In this document: positions 27,031-36,600 of the stretch, piece by piece
How the letters are laid out: each line of letters starts with the position of its first letter
Position numbering within the stretch: the first letter of the stretch is position 1
Assembly: GCF_027924665.1 (NCBI RefSeq)
Contig: NZ_AP027043.1
Location: 4,340,001 to 4,404,000 of the forward strand
Length of the DNA stretch: 64,000 bases
Source: Flavobacterium sp. GSB-24
Lineage (GTDB): Bacteria > Bacteroidota > Bacteroidia > Flavobacteriales > Flavobacteriaceae
Direction of reading: 5' to 3'
Position numbers and translations under genes: made by a program
Notes under the pieces: model-generated
What the model was told of the DNA's origin: nothing
What the model saw: only the letters and a program-made list of their open reading frames with translations
Databases searched by the model: none

Positions 27031-27304
27031 TTACCCTATTCCATGGACAAAGACATGAGTAACATCGACAAAACAGCATCGACATACAGAACTCCGGCAC
27101 CTAACACAGCGGTTTTGGGGATGGTCTGGAGTTTAATGTCCAAAATGGTATTTTACACATGGTAACCTGTCTGGAATTGGCCATTTCTAGCGAAAACATA
27201 ATTCACTTTTCTGCTATTCCCTAGTTAAATTTTACGGCTGTTTCTCATGCTAGAAATTTTGCGTTTGCAGATAGATTCAAACCATATTAAATACAGGAGG
27301 AATA

Positions 27305-27854
27305 AACAATAACGAAGCCATCATTACACCACATCCTAAACTTAAAATGCTGGAAACAAAAATTGAGATGCTGGATATTGAAAGAAAGCTTAAGGCTAGT
27401 TATTTACTCCCAAAAATTGATTTAGGCTATTATTATCTTTCAGAGCCGTCCTATTTTGATAATTTTCGTAGAGAAGATTACAAGATAGGGCTTAACTTCA
27501 CCTTACCTATTTTTTTAAGAAAAGAAAGAGGAGCCTTAAACTTAACTAAACTAAAACTACAGGATACAAAGTTTGAACTGCAACAGGAACAGTTACAGAT
27601 TAAAAATAAAATTGATGCACAACTTACTGAAATTGCATCGCTTAAAATACAGTTAAACCTTTTGGAAAGCCTTGTAAAAGATTACCAGACAATACTGGGC
27701 TGATGACCGCCTTTTTTCATTTGGAGAAAGTTCAATCTTTATTATTAATTCCCGTGAAACCAATCTTATAGCTGCAAGAATACAGCAAATTAATATGGAG
27801 AACAGTTTATTAATGAGTAATGCCAGTCTTTTTAAAATTATGGCCAGATATTAA
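27305..27854 (+). pseudogene. TolC-family outer membrane efflux protein fragment, frameshifted
   Basis: The frame reads AIITPHPKLKMLETKIEMLD, KASYLLPKIDLGYYYLSEP, YKIGLNFTLPIFLRKERGAL and a helical stretch, ending in a stop near 27703. The continuation DDRLFSFGESSIFIINSRET to MARY and TAA at 27852 lies in another frame. The motifs are those of the C-terminal half of TolC/CusC-like efflux channels. The N-terminal half is missing, so it is a remnant. Confidence 0.75.
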
Positions 27855-28257
27855 ATCTGAATCTCTCTAAATGGATCATCCGCATAGTAAAACAGATGGT
27901 CAGTGACAAAATTATATTACAACTTTAATATGGGCATAACTTTCCAAAGCTTACTGGTAAGCGATTAATATTCAACAAAAACTATTAAAACTTCTGTCAT
28001 CTATTTTTATACTCTATACTTTTGATCATGCATAATATTCTTCCTGATGAAGGGTCAGGACGGAATCCACTTTGATCACCAAAATAGCTTCAGATGTCTT
28101 AACCATTTTTGAGGATAATAATTATCACAGCCTCCATCATAAATTTGTCCACCCTGAGAATTTTAAATGTAATTTATTAAATATTATTCTATAGATAGTA
28201 ATATGTTTTTTGTCGCATCTTTCAGAAACAAATATAAGAATTTAAGTAATTTAAAAT
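27855..28257. other. gap without recognisable feature
   Basis: 403 bp of AT-rich sequence between the TolC fragment and the IS6 fragment. No ORF, terminator or repeat that I can support. Confidence 0.4.
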
Positions 28258-28629
28258 TTAGCCCGCCAATTTACAGAATGATTTAAAAATAGATATCCCT
28301 GGTTTGACCATCTGATTCTTTCTCAGCATATGCACAACTTCAATTCCGCTCAATGTTCGCTTAGCCGATTCAAAACTTTTAAAACCTAGTCCATTTCGGA
28401 TGCGCCATTTTATAAAACGATGGTCCTGCTCTACAATATTGTTGAGATATTTACACTGCCGGATTTTAATCTTTGAGAACGAACGTTTGTTATAGACTTT
28501 GATCGCTGCGGTATTAAAACCGCTTATATCGATGTTTATTACTCTGGGACTACAGTTAGTACTAATTGCTTTAATTAGAAATGATTGGGCATTCATTCTC
28601 TGCCTTCTTTTAGTTAATAAGAGATTCAA
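28258..28629 (-). pseudogene. IS6-family transposase, 5'-truncated
   Basis: 123 residues matching the last part of IS6 (IS26-like) transposases: GFNTAAIKVYN, then KYLNNIVEQDHRFIKWRIRN and GLGFKSFESAKRTLSGIEVV. The N-terminal HTH and the first catalytic residues are absent, so it is inactive. Confidence 0.85.
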
Positions 28630-28782
28630 GCAATTTTGTGTTCATTATCAATCAGTTGTTGGATGTGATAAAAAATTGGAGAATTAGAAAGGAGAATATA
28701 ATCTTAAATTACTTCTCAATTCCTTTTAACATTCCTTAAAGGCTTTCAAAATTTTTTCTGTTAGTTCGGTCTTAAAAATTTG

Positions 28783-28790
28783 TAAGTTTG
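28783..28790 (+). promoter_or_regulatory. -7 element TAAGTTTG, possibly of a lost tRNA gene
   Basis: Exact TAnnTTTG. It lies ~160 bp before a tRNA-like 3' end (28951-28972) and no ORF follows. It may be the relic of a tRNA promoter separated from its gene. Confidence 0.35.
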
Positions 28791-28950
28791 CCTTTCAATT
28801 AATTACGAATTACAACATTATTTAAACAGATAATCTGCTCCGGAACTTTTCAAAATGCATAAAAGTGCACAAAAAGTTCATGGCAGAATCGTGGCAAAAT
28901 AACGAGAAATTATTAGGGAATGCAGTATAAAAGCGGGATTCAACATTTTT

Positions 28951-28972
28951 GTTCGAATCCCTTTTTCTCCGC
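28951..28972 (+). pseudogene. tRNA 3'-end remnant
   Basis: GTTCGAATCCCTTTTTCTCCGC has a T-loop (TTCGAATC) and an acceptor-like CTCCGC end similar to tRNA-Ser genes, but no 5' half is found upstream. It stands exactly where tRNA-Tyr stands relative to flank copy A. Confidence 0.45.
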
Positions 28973-29495
28973 GAAGGCCCGAAAACAAAGGAAAAACAAG
29001 ATTTTCAAAGTTTTAAAAAATGGCCAAAAAAAGTGATAAACCCTGCAAATCCAACGATTTGCAGGTTTTTTTCATTTATACCGCTTTTCAATATTTATAA
29101 AATCGAACAAAATCTTTGTTGCAGAATCGTGGCGCATGAAGTTTGTTAAAAATAGAAAACCAGCAAAACCAAGCCCTATCAAGTTTAGGTTCGAAACTTT
29201 TAGAGAAGGATTTTTGGCATAATAAAATATTCAAATGGATCAACTAGGTTCTGGGTGCAGAATCGTTGCACCTAGATTTAAGACAAATCTTAAAATACTA
29301 TAAAACAGCAACTTGAAAAATTAAGTTCAAATCATTACTAACATCAACTCTGTAAAATTTTGAAGTTCAACTCTATCTAGAAGACAGATTTCCATACAAA
29401 TCTAAAGATCCTGCTTTGATTACTATTTAGTATTGTTATAACAAAGCACATTCCCTGCTGTTCAACAGAAGCTATAAATTGATTTATTTCTATCG
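28951..29495. repeat. island flank copy B
   Basis: Collinear with 18404-20175 once the IS3 element is removed: tRNA-like end, GAAGGCCCGAAAAC, hairpin CCTGCAAATC/GATTTGCAGG with T7, TTTTCAATATTTATAAAA, GCAGAATCGTGGC (29119-29135), GTGCAGAATCGTTGCAC (29255-29271), then ACTCTGTAAAATTTTGAAG, AGAAGACAGATTTCCATACA and AACAAAGCACATTCCC. No intact gene inside. Bases 28630-28950 and 29496-29588 hold no gene either. Confidence 0.65.
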
Positions 29496-29588
29496 CATTC
29501 AATCTGGAATTCTAACGGTTTTAAAAAAAGCTTTTAAAAATAAAGAATAATTGGATTTCATTTGACAAAACTGAAGCCTAATAGATTC

Positions 29589-29960
29589 CTATTGTTTGAT
29601 AAGTTTTACGTTAAGCATTTTTTCTGATAATTTTGATTTTTTACTTTTAAACCCTGTTAATGAGAATTCCAGATTATCTTTAACAGATGCAGCGATAATG
29701 AACTCGCCGTTAGCATCTGTAAAAACTTTTCTCGCCCTTTCTATAAGCAATACTGTAACGTTTTTTAAGGGTTCTCCGTATTTGTCTGTAACACGTCCTT
29801 TAATGATAATTACTGTCGAAGCTTGTTCTGGCTGAAAAAAAAACTCAAGCTGCGAATGGCTTTCTGCAAAAGCTATCGAAAAAAAATTGAAGGTTATCAA
29901 TGTCAGTATTGATATATGTTTTGTTTTATTGCCGAAGAATTTAAGGATAGGATTTTTCAT
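29589..29960 (-). CDS. CarboxypepD_reg-like protein, SusC N-terminal domain without plug or barrel
   Basis: 123 residues: signal segment ISILTLITFNFFSIAFA, then IIIKGRVTDKYGEPLKNVTVLLI to LEFSLTGFKSKKSKLSE, the carboxypeptidase-D-regulatory-like domain that opens SusC proteins. It stops at LNVKLIKQ, just where the SusC plug normally begins. Located 60 bp after the HExxH lipoprotein gene and ~90 bp before flank copy B, so it may be a SusC gene cut off by the island, or a stand-alone domain. Confidence 0.7.
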   Translation of the reverse strand: MKNPILKFFGNKTKHISILTLITFNFFSIAFAESHSQLEFFFQPEQASTVIIIKGRVTDKYGEPLKNVTVLLIERARKVFTDANGEFIIAASVKDNLEFSLTGFKSKKSKLSEKMLNVKLIKQ

Positions 29961-30020
29961 TTTTAAAATTAGGATTTTTATGAGTTCGCTGGATTCATTT
30001 TAACAGTTTAACATAGGGCA

Positions 30021-31241
30021 TCACCACTTTCCTTCTCCTTTATATTTAACCAAAAATGGGTTTAATGGTTTTATTTTGAAAACGGGCTTGTTATAACTTT
30101 TTTGGAGGTATTTACTTTTATTGTAAGTCTTAAGAACATCAGGATCTAAAAATGGAAGATCTTCAATATAGATTAGATATTTATATAAATTCTGCACCAT
30201 AGTTTGCAAACCTCCCCCGTCTGCCCTATTAACCAAATTACTAGTATGTTGATAGCCGCTATGGTGGCCATATTCATGCGTCCATACTGACATATCACCA
30301 ATCCAGTGCCCTACTACATAATAAGACTCCCAATGAGAAGCCAGCGGACCGCCTCCCCAAGCATTTTCACCACCTACCATTGCCATATAGAGCTTCCTCC
30401 CATCAATATAGTTTGCATAAATATCTTCCATTTGGGCCTCGGTAAAATAATCATATACGCCATTAATATCTTCAGCATTTCCATGCCAGTTTAGAGCCCC
30501 CTCCAACGGCAGTCCTTCAATGTCCATCTGCTCCTTTTTATATCGGTCAAAATTCATAAATGTATCATAATACAATGGATGGCTTAAAACATATGAAAAA
30601 TTTATGATCATTGTTATAGCCTCCTTTGCCAGAACTGGATTCATAGGCAGATACGAATTCGGATTTGGATCACTCAAATGATACTTGTCACTGAACGCGA
30701 CCAGCCGTGAAGATTTTATTCTTTTAAACTTTTGAAATAAAGGATCATCTGATTGCAATGAAAATGTGATGTCATCTGAAGAAATACCTTCTATTCTCTC
30801 AATTGTAACGGTTCCTCCGGATTCCAACTCATATTGATTCCCCTTATCCGTCAAGGGAATCTTATGAAAAGAACGGTGGAAAGCTGGAATTTTAGAAAAA
30901 TTATAAATTAGGAATCTTTTGTCATAATTGCGCAGTTTTGCATAAACTTTTACATTAGACAGCCCAACAGGTGAATAAAGTGATATTTGTACAGAATCTT
31001 TTCCTTTCAGTATGATCTGCAATGGCTCATTCACTCGGAACCAGCGATCATTATTATCATACATTTTTGACGGGCTTTCATCATCTTCAAACATTGTCAT
31101 AGGTCTATTATCTTTGGGCAGATCTGACGCATCTATTTGTGCAAGAATATAATCATCCTGCTTTGAATCATTATCGCTGCAGCCTAAAATCAAAGTTGCA
31201 AAGATCACACAAATCATAAAACAAAAAATATTTTTTCTCAT
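30021..31241 (-). CDS. HExxH zinc-metalloprotease-like lipoprotein
   Basis: 406 residues. Lipoprotein signal (MRKNIFCFMICVIFATLILGC, Cys21). The C-terminal half has WTHEYGHHSGYQH, an HExxH zinc motif (HEYGH), with an EDI/GAW-rich region before it. It resembles lipoprotein metallohydrolases associated with SusC/SusD importers, thought to act on peptides or glycopeptides at the cell surface. A three-box operator and promoter (31347-31436) lie ~105 bp upstream. It forms an operon with the SusC-like N-terminal gene. Confidence 0.82.
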   Translation of the reverse strand: MRKNIFCFMICVIFATLILGCSDNDSKQDDYILAQIDASDLPKDNRPMTMFEDDESPSKMYDNNDRWFRVNEPLQIILKGKDSVQISLYSPVGLSNVKVYAKLRNYDKRFLIYNFSKIPAFHRSFHKIPLTDKGNQYELESGGTVTIERIEGISSDDITFSLQSDDPLFQKFKRIKSSRLVAFSDKYHLSDPNPNSYLPMNPVLAKEAITMIINFSYVLSHPLYYDTFMNFDRYKKEQMDIEGLPLEGALNWHGNAEDINGVYDYFTEAQMEDIYANYIDGRKLYMAMVGGENAWGGGPLASHWESYYVVGHWIGDMSVWTHEYGHHSGYQHTSNLVNRADGGGLQTMVQNLYKYLIYIEDLPFLDPDVLKTYNKSKYLQKSYNKPVFKIKPLNPFLVKYKGEGKW

Positions 31242-31346
31242 AGCATATTATTTTTTATTCAGGTTAAAATTTAAGCTACAAAATGCAGTTTTAAATTCTC
31301 TATTATATAATTATTCACAGGCAAATCTGCATCTTAAATTACCATC

Positions 31347-31437
31347 CAAATATTGAAATTAATCGCATATACTGCTATCAAAAAGTAGTTAACGGTAGTT
31401 ATTTGCCGATTAATAAACAAATATGCCGATTAACGGG
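31347..31437 (-). promoter_or_regulatory. three-box operator S1 and promoter of the HExxH lipoprotein operon
   Basis: Reading leftward: CCGTTAATCGG (31426-31436), TTATTAATCGG (31406-31416), ACCGTTAAC (31388-31396) followed by TACTTTT, and a -7-like AATATTTG (31347-31354). Box periods are 20 and 21 bp. The -7 begins 42 bp after the first base of the last box, as in S2-S4. Box sequences fit LytTR-type sites. Bases 31438-31861 hold nothing supported. Confidence 0.7.
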
Positions 31438-31861
31438 ATCCAATTCTTTGACAGCACTGGAAGATTTTCATGACTGAGAATTTCAGACTCATTATAAAAA
31501 AAGATTGCTTCCATTTTAAAATAGAGGCACTGCTCTTAAAAAGAGGCCAATATCAAAACTGGTTTTAAAATAAATGTTATACAGCTTTTACATAAGTCGG
31601 AAAAAAGATGATGCATTAGCTCCTATAAATGAACCCTTCCTGACTCTTATGTTTTTTTTAATGGAGGAATAATGAATTTAAACCATTAGGCTCAGAGATT
31701 AGAGTAGTATAAAAAGTGGATTCTTTATTTATAACCAGAAAATTCTTCCGCACCCAATAATAATTTAGGTTATCCCAGATTTCAATTATAAATCCGCTTC
31801 AAGGATAAAGCTTCATTAAGCTCATATATGATGTTATAACTAGATGCAATGACTAATAAAA

Positions 31862-32179
31862 TCAAAATATTCCAAGCCGCTCAAGGAGAATTTTGCCTCT
31901 CACCCACTCTAAACCTAAATCGGTAAGGGAACTTTCGTCGGTGTCGTAATTTACAACCACAAGGCCTAAAATTTCCAATTCCAATAAGGCATCAAGAATT
32001 TTTGCCTCATTTTCGATGGCACTACTGGATGAAACCGCAGTGCTTGAAATGCTGTAAAATACCTCCATTATTTCTTCGAAAGGCACGCTGCCAAAATAAT
32101 TACTGCTAAGAGCGATCAGAACTTGATCTAGAAAAGCAGATCTGGCCTTGTCCATCATCCAATTTTCCATTTGATTCAT
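31862..32179 (-). CDS. small hypothetical protein, unknown function
   Basis: 105 residues, helical, acidic, possibly winged-helix-like at the end (ALLELEILGLVVVNYDTDESSLTDLGLEWV resembles helix-wing sequence). No signal or membrane segment and no known family. It stands alone, 120 bp after a leftward terminator. Confidence 0.55.
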   Translation of the reverse strand: MNQMENWMMDKARSAFLDQVLIALSSNYFGSVPFEEIMEVFYSISSTAVSSSSAIENEAKILDALLELEILGLVVVNYDTDESSLTDLGLEWVRGKILLERLGIF

Positions 32180-32302
32180 ATAATTTTATATTCCACAATT
32201 ATTTCTAAAGGCAACTGTATCTTTCAATGCCATTATCTGCTTTCTCCGAACGAAAATTTCGTAACAGTTTTGGTGTCAATATAGTACATCTATTTTCTAT
32301 TT

Positions 32303-32333
32303 AAAAAAACCGCCTAAAAATAATTTAGACGGC
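32303..32333 (-). terminator. intrinsic terminator of the S2 unit
   Basis: Minus strand: CCGTCTAAA pairs with TTTAGGCGG (one G-U/T mismatch tolerated) and T7 follows. It ends whatever is transcribed from promoter S2 ~780 bp upstream. Confidence 0.7.
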
Positions 32334-32458
32334 TTTATCCTGTAACTTACTATTAGCATACTAACTCAAAATAGTGAATAAAAGGAAATGCTCTTTGATA
32401 AAAGCTAATTTTGTTCTGTAATTGACGACCTATAAAATTTTAAACTTTTATTTTATTG

Positions 32459-33062
32459 TTAGTCGGATAAAAATAAACGGTCATTAAGTTGAGAAGCGCT
32501 AAGGATTTCTCCAAAAGCATCGTGAGCTGAAATATTATAATCCCTTATATCTGGTTCTTATTGCCGTTCCGTAAATTTAACTGTCAAATGAAGCTTTATA
32601 TAATTATTCTTTCCAAATATACTCGGATGTAACTTGCTAATATATATTTAACCAAAGCTCTATCTTCCCTTGCCAGTTCCCCGCGATATAACTGGACTCA
32701 CACTTTGAAGCTAAAGAGACACCGCACTCTGTATTGTAACCTCGTACAATTGTCATGTGAAGATGACGCCGAAATCCACTTTTAGCATTTATCGGGAGAA
32801 ATTAAATATTGTGTATCATGCCCCGAAAACCTTGGACCAAAGTAACCCTTTTTAATACTGGCAGCTTTATGTGGATCTTATAAAAATGCATAAAATTAAA
32901 TACAATATTAAAACTGTCCAGACTATAAATCGCACGCACTTATTGATAATGTAAAATTTATTCATAATTTCTTTATCTCATTTAATGGACTTGCAGAGCT
33001 TGCTTTAAATTTTCTTGAAAAAGTAAAATCAAAAAAATATTTTTCCCACCGAATTCAAATCT
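32459..33062 (-). pseudogene. decayed protein gene downstream of operator S2
   Basis: Protein-like segments in switching frames: SRKFKASSASPLNEIKKL, DPHKAASIKKGYFGPRFSGH, then SGFRRHLHMTIVRGYNTECG continuing to GNWQGKIELWLN, then YIKLHLTVKFTERQ, a stop, and ISAHDAFGEILSASQLNDRL ending at TAA 32459. Stops and frameshifts interrupt every frame, so it is non-functional. The family is not recognised. It lies between a well-preserved promoter (S2) and an intact terminator. Confidence 0.45.
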
Positions 33063-33115
33063 AAAAATATTGTCCTGGACAGCCTGTAGGGATTACAGAA
33101 CAACTGTTTCTCCAG

Positions 33116-33207
33116 CAAAGATTTCTCTTTTCCTGTAAACAATAAAATTAAAAGTAGTTAACGGTCATAAATCACAAATTCACCATCCCTTTTTACCGAT
33201 TAACGGC
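33116..33207 (-). promoter_or_regulatory. three-box operator S2 and promoter
   Basis: Leftward: CCGTTAATCGG (33196-33206), a weak middle box GGTGAATTTG (33175-33184), ACCGTTAAC (33157-33165) followed by TACTTTT, and -7-like AATCTTTG (33116-33123). Periods 21 and 21 bp, with the same last-box-to--7 distance as S1, S3 and S4. The only downstream gene is decayed. Confidence 0.65.
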
Positions 33208-33379
33208 ATTTAATCAAGGAAATCTCGATTTTACACAAAATGTTGCTGTAGAAGCTTTAATAACTTTAAAAATCAATACTTTATAAAACTTTAGATCCAT
33301 TTTTTTAACCTACATACGATTAAAATCTAGAAGATTGCCTTCTACTCCGACCATATAAAACTGCTGCATGACAAAAATT

Positions 33380-33469
33380 ACGTTAACGAGCCAATTATGC
33401 CTTTAAGTTACATTATCTGACCGTTAACTACTTTTCAATATGTAAAATACGGTTTAGAAATTAGCTTTA
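33380..33469 (+). promoter_or_regulatory. three-box operator S3 and promoter of the SusC-SusD operon
   Basis: Rightward: ACGTTAACG (33380-33388), GCCTTTAAG (33399-33407), ACCGTTAAC (33420-33428) followed by TACTTTT, and -7-like TAGCTTTA (33462-33469). Periods 20 and 21 bp. Transcription would start near 33475, leaving a ~205-nt leader before the SusC ATG. The 33208-33379 interval between S2 and S3 shows nothing else. Confidence 0.7.
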
Positions 33470-33679
33470 CGTTTTTAACATATAATCTGTCATTTGTTAA
33501 AATAAACTTCTCTTGATTAAGTCAAATTGATAATCATAAAATAATGCCTATGAAAAATTTGCGGATCCAAAAATAAATTTGACTGCAGTCTTGCAATCAG
33601 CAATCGAAAATAATTCTCTCTTAATGAAAATTATTTTTTGATTCGAAGATAAATTAATAAAAACCAAAACAGCCAAAGT

Positions 33680-36600
33680 ATGAAAAACCAAGTAGTCCAA
33701 AAAAAACGATTGTTCTGTCGAAATTTAAAAATAATACTGTTCCAGTTCGTTCTAGGAATTGCGTTGTCAAGTTTCACAGTGCCCATTAAGACACATGAAC
33801 TAAAAAAGCTGGACGCCAAATTAAATGCAGGACCTATTATTAAAGGAAAAGTTACAGACCAAACGGGCAGCCCGCTTCCTGGAGCAACAGTTATGGCAAA
33901 AGGAACAAAAACTGCAGTTTTAACAGATTTTGATGGAAATTTCATTATTGAAATGCCAGCAAATGTAAACCGTATTGTTATTTCTTACGTTGGAATGGAA
34001 ACTAAAGAAATTGGTATAGAAAATATTACACCAACTATTGTTTTAACAGAAGCAGGACAAAATCTTAAAGAGGTTGTAGTTACAACTGGATATGAAAAAA
34101 CTTCAAAAAGAACATTTACGGGAGCAATCAGTAAAATTTCTGGAGCTGAATTAAAAGTGGATGGAGTTGTTGATGTGAGCAGAATGATTGAAGGAAAAGC
34201 TGCCGGAGTTACGGTTCAAAACGTTACAGGATCTTTTGGATCAACTCCAAAAATTACGGTTCGTGGATCTTCTTCTATCTTCGGAGATACAAAACCTCTT
34301 TGGGTTATTGATGGTGTTGTTCAAGAGGATATTATCAATGTAACATTTGCCGATTTAGCTTCAGGAAATTCAGCAACATTATTAAGTTCTGCGGTAGCTG
34401 GTTTAAATGCTAACGATATACAAAGTATTGAAATTCTAAAAGATGCATCCGCTACTTCTATCTATGGTTCAAGATCGTTAAACGGAGTAGTTGTTGTAAC
34501 AACTAAACAAGGCCGCAGAGACACTCCCTTAAAAATTAGTTATTCTGTCGAAAATACAGTGAGAGCAGTTCCTAGTTATACTCAATATGATGTTTTGAAT
34601 TCTCAAGAATCAATGAGTGTTTTTCAAGAGATGAGAGAAAAAGGATATTTGAGCCAAAGCGCATCTTTAACATCAAGATTTAGCGGTGTTTATGGTATTT
34701 TAGCAAAACAGGTTAATCTTTATGATAGCTCTAATGGCTTATATGGTGTAAAAAATGAACAGCCATACATCAATGAATTTTTAAAAAAATATGAGTTAGC
34801 AAATACAGATTGGTTTAAAGTTTTATTTAGACCTTCTATTACTCAAAATCACTCTTTAAGTTTTTCAGGTGGAGGAAAGAATAATACTTTTTATGGTTCT
34901 TTAGGTTATTATACTGATCCAGGATGGACTCTGGCAGATAATGTGAAACAATTATCATCAAACTTAAAAGGAACATTTTATATCAATGATAGATTAAATA
35001 TTACTTTATCAACGCTTGCATCTGCTCGTGATCAAGAAGCACCTGGTACTTACGAAAGTAAAGATGATGTTGTATTTGGTAAAATTACGAGAGATTTTGA
35101 TATTAATCCTTTCAACTATGTTTTGAGTACAAGTAGAACATTAAGACCTTATGATGATAATGGAAATTTAGAATATTATCAAAATAACTGGGCTCCAATG
35201 AATATTCTTAACGAATTAAAGAATAATAAACTTGGTATAAAAGTAAAAGATATTCGTTTTCAAGCTGATTTAGATTATAAAATCAATAAAAATTTGACAT
35301 ACAATTTTACTGGTTCAGCTCGCTATGCTACTACATCCAGAGAGCATAAAATTTACGAAGATTCAAATGTCGTAGGTGCGTATAATGCTGGTGTTGGAGA
35401 TAATCCAAATACGCAGATTCAAAGAGATAACGTGTTTTTATACCAAAATCCAAATGACTTAACTGCGCCTAAAGTATCAGTTTTACAAAACGGTGGATTT
35501 TTAAGAAAATACACAAATGATATGACTTCATATAATGTTAGAAATAGTGTCACATACAGAAACACATTTAATGAAAAGCATGAACTTGAAGGTTTTTTTG
35601 GTACAGAGTTTAGATCTGTAGATAGAAACAACGACAATTTTACAGCTGCAGGTTTGCAATATGAAAAAGGACTAAGTGCCTTTATTGACCCTAAATTGAT
35701 TGAAAAATTGGTAAATGAAGGAAATACTTATTACGATTTTGGTGCTGAGAGAGAGCGTACTGTTGGTTTCTTTGGAAAAGTAGGTTATACTTATGACCGC
35801 AGATATACAGTATCAGTTACTGGACGTTACGATGGATCGAATAGACAAGGTGATACAGGGTCTTCAAGATGGCTGCCTACATACACAGTTAGTGGTAAAT
35901 GGAATATCAAGGAAGAAAAATTCATGAGAGATGTAGAATCTATAAACAATTTAGCGCTTAGAGCTTCTTACGGTCTAACGGCAACTGCGGGTCCAGCAAC
36001 AAATTCATTAGCGATTTATAAAAGTTACATTACAGATCGTTTTGCAACAACTGACAGAGAAAATGCAATACGTATAGAAGATTTGCAAAATCAGGATTTA
36101 ACTTGGGAAAAACAATACGAAACTAATATTGGTGTAGATTTAGGAATGTTTAGGAACAGATTGCAATTTACAACTGATGTTTATAGACGTACAGCATTCG
36201 ATTTGATTGATTATGTAATTACATCAGGAGTTGGAGGAGAGGCAGTTAAAATGGGGAATAATGCCGATATGGAAACTAAAGGTATCGAAATAGGTTTTAC
36301 CACTCAAAATATTGTTTCGCCAGATTTTAAATGGTCTACTACATTGAACTTTTCTATTTATGATCAAAAAATCACAAATTTAGCAAATAGACCTTCAGCA
36401 TTTGATTTAATAGCTGGTAACGGAGGAAATACAGTAGGACATCCTAGAAACTCATTGTATTCGTATCAATTTACAGGATTAAACAATGAGGGTTTACCAA
36501 CTTTCAAATTGCAAGACGGTGCTGAAAATAATATTACAGAGGCAAATTTTCAGGATACTAATGATGTAATGAAATATTTGAAATACGAAGGATCAGTTGA

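Noticed and set aside
27043..27165. 41-codon frame MDKDMSNIDKTASTYRT after the VOC gene
   Set aside because: Short, in a region of gene remnants, no recognisable family; could be part of a decayed gene or a degraded repeat, so not annotated.
28258..28629. Complete IS6 element
   Set aside because: Only the C-terminal part of the transposase is present and no paired terminal repeats were found.
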